DNA from: Micrococcales bacterium
Lineage (GTDB): Bacteria > Actinomycetota > Actinomycetes > S36-B12 > UBA10799
DNA length: 6,782 nucleotides
Direction: 5' to 3'
NCBI GenBank assembly: GCA_023252115.1
Contig: JAHEXM010000095.1
Span: forward strand, 1 to 6,782
Under the pieces are notes generated by a model. That model ran no database searches and was not told the origin of the DNA. It saw only the letters and a program-made list of their open reading frames with translations. Shown piece after piece: positions 1 through 6,782 of this stretch (its first letter is position 1; each line of letters starts with the position of its first letter). Position numbers and translations under genes: made by a program.

Positions 1-2638
<2,638 letters not shown>

Positions 2639-2736
2639 TGGCGGAACTTCGACACGAACTCGATTTGCCCAATCAATCGGGCGTACCCCACACTGAAAGT
2701 AAGTGGTGATCTGGTCAAAAAGTTGGAGAACTCGCG
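2639..2736 (+). other. Intergenic region between ligA and the dioxygenase gene
   Basis: The 98 bases hold no gene. A weak 4-bp stem (GCCC at 2667-2670 with GGGC at 2679-2682, 8-base loop) has no T-run and is not a convincing terminator. I see no good -35/-10 pair. The dioxygenase gene may therefore be read through from the ligA transcript or have a promoter that cannot be recognised by eye. The last bases hold the ribosome site of the next gene. Confidence 0.5.
2725..2728 (+). promoter_or_regulatory. Shine-Dalgarno site of the dioxygenase gene
   Basis: GGAG followed by eight bases and ATG at 2737. The good spacing supports this start for the dioxygenase frame. It also shows that the 5' end of the split gene still has its translation signal. 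Confidence 0.6.
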
Positions 2737-3267
2737 ATGGCAAACACTGCGACTACCGCAGCCGGCACTTTGACGGTCGATCGAATCTCGCCGGCAATCG
2801 GTGCGCGCGTTTCGGGCATTGACATTAGCGGTGACCTTGAGGACGTGGTCATTGCCGAGATTCGTGCTGCTCTTGTTGAACACAAGGTGCTGGTCTTCAA
2901 TGGACAGGAGCTCAACGAAGAAACACACGTCAAGTTTGGGCGCCGATTTGGTGAATTGACGTTCGCCCATCCGGTGATGGCTCCGTTGGACGACTTTCAC
3001 CCGGAAATTTGGCAAATCGACAGCAAGGGAGGCGGGCAAAACGACAACTGGCATACCGATGTCACTTTTGTGGAACGTCCGCCGCTGGGATCGATTCTTC
3101 GACCCATTCGCATTCCCGACGTCGGCGGCGACACCAATTGGGCGAGCCTTGAAGCGGCCTACGATTCGTTAGCTAAGCCATTACAAGACCTGGCCGATGG
3201 GTTGACTGCTTTCCACGATGGGTCGCATGAGTTCGAGGCTTATCTCTCGCATCGCGAGGGCAAGTGA
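2737..3267 (+). CDS. N-terminal half of the split TauD-type dioxygenase
   Basis: This is the part that would be made if the TGA at 3265 is a real stop: 176 residues carrying the family N-terminus (Ile-Gly-Ala-Arg-Val-Ser-Gly-Ile-Asp at 21-29), the Phe-Gly-Glu-Leu block at 71-74 and the His106-x-Asp108 metal pair. It lacks the distal histidine and the arginine that holds 2-oxoglutarate or substrate, so it should be inactive alone. The stop falls in a loop (after Ser-His-Arg-Glu-Gly-Lys) that is variable in the family, not in a catalytic motif. Translation should start well, since it has a ribosome site eight bases before its ATG. Confidence 0.55.
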   Translation: MANTATTAAGTLTVDRISPAIGARVSGIDISGDLEDVVIAEIRAALVEHKVLVFNGQELNEETHVKFGRRFGELTFAHPVMAPLDDFHPEIWQIDSKGGGQNDNWHTDVTFVERPPLGSILRPIRIPDVGGDTNWASLEAAYDSLAKPLQDLADGLTAFHDGSHEFEAYLSHREGK

Positions 3268-3270
3268 AAC

Positions 3271-3609
3271 GTGTGGGATGGCAAGGAATTCGACCGATTC
3301 GAACTTGTCGAACACCCCGTTGTTCGAGTTCATCCAGAGAGTGGTCGCAAGAGTCTGTTTGTAAACCCGGGCTTCACCGTTGGGATCAAGGGCCTCTCGA
3401 TGACCGAGAGCTCTCGCTTGCTGGAAGTCTTCTATTCGCACATCACGAAGCCCGAACACATCCTGCGCCACCGATGGTCACTGGGCGATGTCGTCTTTTG
3501 GGACAACCGTGCAACCGTGCACTACGCGAATAACGACTACGGCGATTTCCAGCGACTGATGCAGCGGATCACTCTTGCTGGTGATGTTCCAGTTGGGCCG
3601 GCGAATTAG
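3271..3609 (+). CDS. C-terminal half of the split TauD-type dioxygenase
   Basis: This is the same frame after the TGA: 112 residues if read from the GTG at 3271, three bases past the stop codon. It holds the Glu-His-Pro-Val-Val-Arg block, Val-Asn-Pro-Gly-Phe-Thr, the distal His (full-length number 262) in Trp-Asp-Asn-Arg-Ala-Thr-Val-His, and Arg273/Arg277. A GAGGG stretch at 3256-3260, ten bases before the GTG, could allow reinitiation, so a two-polypeptide enzyme is formally possible. More likely this is simply the stranded 3' part of a broken gene. Its frame is clean to a TAG stop at 3607-3609, which argues that the interruption is young or tolerated. Confidence 0.5.
   Translation: MWDGKEFDRFELVEHPVVRVHPESGRKSLFVNPGFTVGIKGLSMTESSRLLEVFYSHITKPEHILRHRWSLGDVVFWDNRATVHYANNDYGDFQRLMQRITLAGDVPVGPAN
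3308..3327 (+). repeat. 7-bp perfect inverted repeat after the dioxygenase stop
   Basis: TCGAACA (3308-3314) and TGTTCGA (3321-3327) are exact reverse complements with a six-base spacer, starting about 40 bases after the in-frame TGA. A second stem, TTCGAC (3289-3294) with GTCGAA (3307-3312), overlaps it, so only one of the two could form at a time. The area is rich in TTCGA/TCGAA words, so chance is possible. Confidence 0.4.
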
Positions 3610-5007
3610 CTAGTCGCTTGCCGTCAAAGCGTTTGCGAGGGTTGCTGCTTGTTGGCGAATCGCAGGAATAGCAGTTGATTCCCAAGCCTCGCCGCGGCGC
3701 AAGGACCCAAGGGAGTGCAGCCACTCGATGCGTTGGCCGCGAGCGTCGAGCACGATTCCATCAGGTGCGACGTCGATACCCCATCCGGTGGCGTGGCCTC
3801 TTACCACGCCTTGATCATGCAGGCTGCGCAGAATCGGATTAGTTGAGAGTCCGGCATCGGGATGGCGACCAGTGCAATCAATGAGCGTGCTGAAGCGCTG
3901 GGTGAACTCCGGTCTTTGAATGGAAGTTTCGGGGCGCGTGGGCTCAATATGTGCAACCCACGAATGGTCATGCTCAGTGACTGACGTCAGGTTTCCAGCC
4001 ATCACCAACAATTGCTCATTTCCCAGGACTTTCTCGATGAGCGACCAGCTCTCGGGCGGCATTCGATGGCGATGAACCTCCCACTGACGAAAGTCGCGGT
4101 CCAAGAAGTCCTGTTGCTGTTGTGGCGTTAACCGGCGCCAAATGTCGACGGTGTAGGGACGTAGTCCATCGAAAACCGAACGCCAATCAGTTGAACTAGC
4201 TGCTTGCTCCTTACCCAATTCAAAATGCTGCCACGGCGAGAGTCCCGGGAAGCGTTCGTGACGTTGTTCCATCGTCTCGGAATCAACGGCCAGGACACTG
4301 TGAGTTTCGGTATGTACTGCTGGAAGCAGACCGTGTCGTGACACGGCAAGCATGGTGATGTTCGGGAACTTTCCAACCAAAGTCGTCACGACATCGACCA
4401 TGGTGAGCCCAGTACCGACAAGCACGACTCGGTCGGTTTCGGCTACCCGATCAAGTTGGCCGGGTATCCACGGATCGCCAATGAAATGTTCTGATTGCCG
4501 CGCATCTTCCGACAGCACACCGGGCAGCCCCTCGGACGGCGGATTGCCGGTAGCCAGCACGACGTCCTTTGTCTGGATATCGCCCTGGGTCGTCGACACG
4601 ATCAGCGAACCGTTGGATCTCGCAATGCTGGTCGCCTCTGCGCGGGTCTGGGTGAAATCAACCGTCGAAGAAGCCAAAGCATCTTGAACCTGAGCGCTCA
4701 GGTACGTGGCAAACATTGCGCGTGGAACAAATCCGTGTGGATCAAGAACGCGCCCCTGAGTCGCCCACCACGCCACAAAGTCATCGGGACGGTCGGGGTA
4801 TGCGCTCATTTGTTCAGCCCGAACGTTCAGCAGATGCCCTTGATCGCGTGTGCTGAAACCCAGGCCTTCACCCAGATCGCGCTCTGATCGCTCGACCAAT
4901 TCGATCGAACAAGTCGAACCGTTCGCCTGGGCTGAGCGGGCGAGGTGCAGCACCGCCAGGGCGCCCGCAGCGCCACCGCCAATGATCGTGATGTCCGCTC
5001 GTCGCAT
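3610..5007 (-). CDS. FAD/NAD(P)-binding oxidoreductase, COG4529/YdhS-like
   Basis: A 465-residue flavoprotein of unknown substrate. An N-terminal Rossmann motif Gly-Gly-Gly-Ala-Ala-Gly (10-15) binds the FAD ADP moiety. Gly-His-Leu-Leu-Asn-Val-Arg-Ala-Glu-Gln-Met-Ser (57-68) followed by Tyr-Pro-Asp-Arg-Pro is a hallmark of the YdhS-type family. A second nucleotide site, Val-Gly-Thr-Gly-Leu-Thr-Met-Val-Asp (197-205), fits NAD(P)H. Asp-Cys-Thr-Gly-Arg (377-381) is the late FAD-contact motif, and Trp-Glu-Ser-Thr-Ala-Ile-Pro (442-448) is the conserved C-terminal block. No signal peptide or membrane segment is seen, so it is cytoplasmic. It converges on the dioxygenase gene with no base between the stops and diverges from gatC. 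A joint role with the dioxygenase, such as oxidative handling of a small sulfur or nitrogen compound, is only a guess. ATG 5007 has no nearby ribosome site, but a -10-like element sits seven bases upstream, suggesting a leaderless mRNA. Confidence 0.88.
   Translation of the reverse strand: MRRADITIIGGGAAGALAVLHLARSAQANGSTCSIELVERSERDLGEGLGFSTRDQGHLLNVRAEQMSAYPDRPDDFVAWWATQGRVLDPHGFVPRAMFATYLSAQVQDALASSTVDFTQTRAEATSIARSNGSLIVSTTQGDIQTKDVVLATGNPPSEGLPGVLSEDARQSEHFIGDPWIPGQLDRVAETDRVVLVGTGLTMVDVVTTLVGKFPNITMLAVSRHGLLPAVHTETHSVLAVDSETMEQRHERFPGLSPWQHFELGKEQAASSTDWRSVFDGLRPYTVDIWRRLTPQQQQDFLDRDFRQWEVHRHRMPPESWSLIEKVLGNEQLLVMAGNLTSVTEHDHSWVAHIEPTRPETSIQRPEFTQRFSTLIDCTGRHPDAGLSTNPILRSLHDQGVVRGHATGWGIDVAPDGIVLDARGQRIEWLHSLGSLRRGEAWESTAIPAIRQQAATLANALTASD
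4331..4346. repeat. 16-bp perfect palindrome inside the flavoprotein gene
   Basis: CCGTGTC (4331-4337) and GACACGG (4340-4346) are reverse complements around a central GT, giving 7-bp arms. It lies in codons for Ser-Arg-His-Gly just after the second nucleotide-binding motif. It resembles a dimeric repressor site in form, but being deep inside a gene it is more likely a coding coincidence. Confidence 0.3.
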
Positions 5008-5014
5008 TAATTTG

Positions 5015-5020
5015 AGTGTA
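5015..5020 (-). promoter_or_regulatory. Possible leaderless -10 element of the flavoprotein gene
   Basis: On the minus strand TACACT (TAnnnT pattern) is followed by seven bases and then the ATG at 5007. That would put the transcript start at or next to the A of the start codon. The nearest purine-rich stretch that could bind 16S rRNA (AGGAAG) is over 20 bases upstream, too far to act as a ribosome site. No good -35 is seen at 16-18 bases, as is common for actinobacterial promoters. Confidence 0.45.
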
Positions 5021-5081
5021 GGCGCACTTCCTGCAAAATCGGGCGGATAAAGGCTGGCGGCGACCCTGTTGAGCGAATCTC

Positions 5082-5087
5082 TAGGAT
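5082..5087 (+). promoter_or_regulatory. Possible -10 element or ribosome site of gatC
   Basis: TAGGAT is a good actinobacterial -10 hexamer and stands exactly seven bases before ATG 5095, leaderless geometry like that of the divergent gene. A weak -35 (GCGACC, 5060-5065) is 16 bases upstream. The same bases contain AGGA (5083-5086), eight bases before the ATG, which could serve as a Shine-Dalgarno site on a longer transcript. Sequence alone cannot choose; either reading supports ATG 5095 as the start. Confidence 0.45.
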
Positions 5088-5094
5088 GGTCGCC

Positions 5095-5394
5095 ATGGCA
5101 GACCTAACCCGGGACGAAGTGGCCCACCTCGCGATGCTGGCAAGGCTCTCACTCGACGAGGCCGAGCTAGACCGATATGCCGGGCAACTTGATCAAATCC
5201 TGCACGCTGTCGCCAGAGTCGGTGAAGTTGCAGCCGACGATGTCAAGCCGATGTCGCATCCCCAACCACTCACCAATGTGTGGCGTGAGGACGTTGTACG
5301 ACCGGGCGTCGATCGCGATGAAGTCTTGGCTTGCGCTCCAGCCGTTGAGGATGAGCGGTTTCGGGTACCGCGCATTTTGGATGGTGACGAGTAA
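5095..5394 (+). CDS. gatC: Asp-tRNA(Asn)/Glu-tRNA(Gln) amidotransferase subunit C
   Basis: Small subunit of GatCAB, which amidates Glu on tRNA(Gln) and/or Asp on tRNA(Asn). GatC wraps around GatA and stabilises its contact with GatB. The 99-residue product has the family size and its conserved blocks: Arg-Asp-Glu-Val-Ala-His-Leu-Ala near the N-terminus, the helix [16 protein letters not shown] in the middle, and [14 protein letters not shown] at the end. An in-frame ATG at 5086 would add three residues, but it has only AGG directly abutting it. ATG 5095 has AGGA at eight bases and gives the usual short N-terminus, so it is preferred. The stop TAA shares its last A with the gatA ATG, so the two are one operon. 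Confidence 0.95.
   Translation: MADLTRDEVAHLAMLARLSLDEAELDRYAGQLDQILHAVARVGEVAADDVKPMSHPQPLTNVWREDVVRPGVDRDEVLACAPAVEDERFRVPRILDGDE
5383..5387 (+). promoter_or_regulatory. Shine-Dalgarno site of gatA
   Basis: GGTGA lies six bases before the ATG at 5394, inside the last codons of gatC. It is a moderate ribosome site; the one-base TAATG overlap probably lets ribosomes leaving gatC restart on gatA, helping equal subunit production. Confidence 0.45.
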
Positions 5395-6782
5395 TGGTTG
5401 CTGATGTAAACCGCCAGCACCTCACCCGTCGTTCGGCTTCGACACTTGCCGCTGCGATTGCTGACGGCGAAGTCAGCGCCGAGGACGTAACGCGCGAGCA
5501 CTTGGCGCGTATCGAGGCTGTCGACGGTGATCTCCATGCGTTCCTTCACGTCGATTCCGAAGGCGCGCTAAGCCAGGCGCGGGCAATTGACGAAAAGCGC
5601 TCGAACGGTGAACCGCTCGGGCCGCTTGCTGGGGTGCCGGTTGCACTCAAAGATGTATTGGCACAGCGGGGTATTCCCACTACATGCGGTTCTCGAATCC
5701 TCGAGGGTTGGCGTCCGCCGTACAACGCGACCGTCGTCTCAAAACTGCTGAACGCCGGTTGCGTCATTTTGGGTAAGACCAACATGGACGAATTCGCGAT
5801 GGGTTCGTCGACCGAGCACTCTGGTTATGGTCCGACGCGCAACCCGTGGGATCTGGATCGAATCCCTGGCGGATCCGGTGGTGGGTCAGCCGCGGCTGTT
5901 GCTGGATTTGAGGCGCCGCTGGCCATCGGCACTGACACCGGTGGGTCCATCCGGCAGCCAGCCTCAGTAACCGGAACAGTCGGCGTCAAACCGACATATG
6001 GCGGTGTGTCGCGCTACGGGCTAGTCGCTTTGGCCTCCTCACTTGATCAGGCAGGACCATGCGCGCGTTCGGTTCGGGATGCGGCGCTCTTGCATCAAGT
6101 CATCGGCGGATATGACCCACTTGACTCCACGAGTATCGATGCGCCAACTCCCGATATCGTTGCCGCCGCCGATCGAGCAGATCTACGCGGCGTCAAGGTT
6201 GGTCTGGTCAAAGAACTCGGCGGCGACGGATATCAAGCCGGTGTTCGTCAGCGTTTTGATGAAGCTGTCGCAAAAATCACCAACCTAGGCGCAGAAGTTG
6301 TTGAGGTGTCTTGCCCGAACTTCGAATACGCACTCGCTGCCTACTACTTGATTTTGCCGAGCGAGGCGTCTTCCAACTTGGCTCGATTTGATGGAATGCG
6401 ATTCGGGTTGCGCGTTGGCGATGACGGTCAGGCAACTGCCGAGGACGTTATGCGTGCCACGCGTGCAGCCGGATTCGGTGATGAGGCAAAGAGGCGCATC
6501 ATGCTGGGGACATACGCGCTATCGAGCGGCTACTACGACGCGTATTACGGCCAGGCGCAGAAGGTGCGCACGCTGATTGCAAATGACTTTGCTGCGGCTT
6601 TTGAAAGTGCAGATGTTTTGATTTCCCCGACCACACCAACAACTGCATTCAAGCTGGGCGAGAAGATTGATGATCCGGTTGCGATGTACCTCAACGATGT
6701 TGCAACGATCCCAGTGAACTTGGCAGGCAACTGTGCAATGAGTTTGCCGATAGGCCTGGCGCCCGAAGACGGTTTGCCCGTT
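5394..6782 (+). CDS. gatA: Asp-tRNA(Asn)/Glu-tRNA(Gln) amidotransferase subunit A, 3' end missing
   Basis: Glutaminase subunit of GatCAB: it hydrolyses glutamine and passes ammonia through the complex to GatB, which activates and amidates the mischarged aminoacyl-tRNA. The window holds 463 codons of an expected 490-500, running off the right edge. This is an amidase-signature enzyme with its full catalytic triad: Lys86 (Ala-Leu-Lys-Asp), cis-Ser161 (Gly-Gly-Ser-Gly-Gly-Gly-Ser) and nucleophile Ser185 ([11 protein letters not shown]). The spacings of 75 and 24 residues match the family. Val-Gly-Val-Lys-Pro-Thr-Tyr-Gly follows, and the C-terminal part has [12 protein letters not shown]. Start ATG 5394 overlaps the gatC stop. 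No stop or frameshift is seen. gatB is likely to follow beyond the edge, perhaps not immediately. Confidence 0.97.
   Translation, partial: MVADVNRQHLTRRSASTLAAAIADGEVSAEDVTREHLARIEAVDGDLHAFLHVDSEGALSQARAIDEKRSNGEPLGPLAGVPVALKDVLAQRGIPTTCGSRILEGWRPPYNATVVSKLLNAGCVILGKTNMDEFAMGSSTEHSGYGPTRNPWDLDRIPGGSGGGSAAAVAGFEAPLAIGTDTGGSIRQPASVTGTVGVKPTYGGVSRYGLVALASSLDQAGPCARSVRDAALLHQVIGGYDPLDSTSIDAPTPDIVAAADRADLRGVKVGLVKELGGDGYQAGVRQRFDEAVAKITNLGAEVVEVSCPNFEYALAAYYLILPSEASSNLARFDGMRFGLRVGDDGQATAEDVMRATRAAGFGDEAKRRIMLGTYALSSGYYDAYYGQAQKVRTLIANDFAAAFESADVLISPTTPTTAFKLGEKIDDPVAMYLNDVATIPVNLAGNCAMSLPIGLAPEDGLPV

Larger units (their letters stand above)
2737..3609 (+). pseudogene. TauD/TfdA-family Fe(II)/2-oxoglutarate dioxygenase gene interrupted by one in-frame TGA
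   Basis: Read through the TGA at 3265-3267 (codon 177), this frame gives about 290 residues, close to the 283 of E. coli TauD, and matches the family along its whole length. Enzymes of this family split 2-oxoglutarate to succinate and CO2 while hydroxylating a substrate, often a sulfonate or sulfate ester that then releases sulfite or sulfate. The metal triad is His106 and Asp108 (Trp-His-Thr-Asp) before the stop and His262 (Trp-Asp-Asn-Arg-Ala-Thr-Val-His) after it. Arg277, the partner of E. coli Arg270, is also after it. His78 aligns with the taurine ligand His70, but E. coli Tyr73 is Met81 here, so the substrate may not be taurine. No frameshift or second stop is present, so damage is one codon only: a recent nonsense mutation, a sequencing error, or true readthrough or a split enzyme. 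Alone, neither half can form the active site. Confidence 0.8.

Noticed and set aside
2661..2682. Rho-independent terminator after ligA
   Set aside because: The only stem is 4-5 bp with a long loop and no T-run follows.
3265..3267. TGA as a selenocysteine codon
   Set aside because: The site is in a variable loop with no catalytic Cys in the family, and no proper bacterial SECIS hairpin follows at the required short distance; the stems found start 24 and 43 bases after the first base of the codon and lack the expected form.
3265..3267. TGA reassigned to a sense codon genome-wide
   Set aside because: The upstream MetE-like gene ends with TGA in a normal ATGA overlap, and no other in-frame TGA occurs in ligA, gatC, gatA or the flavoprotein gene, where TGG is used for Trp.
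3308..3327. LexA/SOS box
   Set aside because: The arms look like the actinobacterial TCGAAC...GTTCGA box, but the spacer between these hexamers is eight bases instead of four, and the site is inside a coding region.
4495..4887. Plus-strand open frame of 130 codons inside the flavoprotein gene
   Set aside because: It is antisense to the conserved COG4529 region; composition and lack of motifs mark it as a shadow.
5086..5094. Earlier gatC start at ATG 5086
   Set aside because: No spaced ribosome site: AGG directly touches the ATG. ATG 5095 fits both a Shine-Dalgarno site at eight bases and leaderless geometry, and gives the usual GatC N-terminus.

Overview
The window looks like chromosomal DNA of an actinobacterium of moderate GC content. 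The strongest evidence is the DNA ligase, whose sequence resembles mycobacterial LigA in every domain (for example in the NTase, OB-fold, helix-hairpin-helix and BRCT blocks). The neighbourhood agrees: as I recall it, a MetE-like zinc protein, ligA, gatC and gatA also lie close together in Mycobacterium tuberculosis (Rv3015c, ligA, then gatC and gatA). No mobile element, tRNA, rRNA, CRISPR array or phage gene is visible. Every stretch longer than 100 bases is coding.

Layout. (1) Positions 1-437, plus strand, hold the C-terminal end of a MetE-type (cobalamin-independent methionine synthase family) protein. (2) Positions 434-2638, plus strand, hold ligA, which starts inside the stop codon of the previous gene and carries an extra helical segment of about 33 residues in its adenylation domain. 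(3) Positions 2737-3609, plus strand, hold a TauD/TfdA-type Fe(II)/2-oxoglutarate dioxygenase that is otherwise well preserved but is cut by one in-frame TGA at 3265-3267. (4) Positions 3610-5007, minus strand, hold a COG4529/YdhS-type FAD/NAD(P)-binding protein. It is convergent with the dioxygenase and the two stop codons touch, with no base between them. (5) Positions 5008-5094 are a short divergent control region in which each gene has a -10-like hexamer exactly 7 bases before its ATG, the geometry of leaderless actinobacterial promoters. (6) From 5095 to the end, plus strand, run gatC and gatA (gatA open at the window edge), overlapping by one base.

How the genes work together. LigA seals nicks in DNA replication and repair. 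GatC and GatA belong to the GatCAB amidotransferase, which makes Gln-tRNA(Gln) and/or Asn-tRNA(Asn) from the mischarged tRNAs. These are core housekeeping genes. Between them sits a two-gene block of oxidoreductases (dioxygenase and flavoprotein) that has no evident link to replication or translation and looks like an accessory insertion. Its dioxygenase is either a fresh pseudogene, a split two-polypeptide enzyme, or a readthrough case.

I do not see a clearly new system. The items most worth a second look are the nonsense-split dioxygenase with intact catalytic residues on both sides of the stop, the LigA insertion with its internal three-unit repeat, and the paired leaderless-type promoters.
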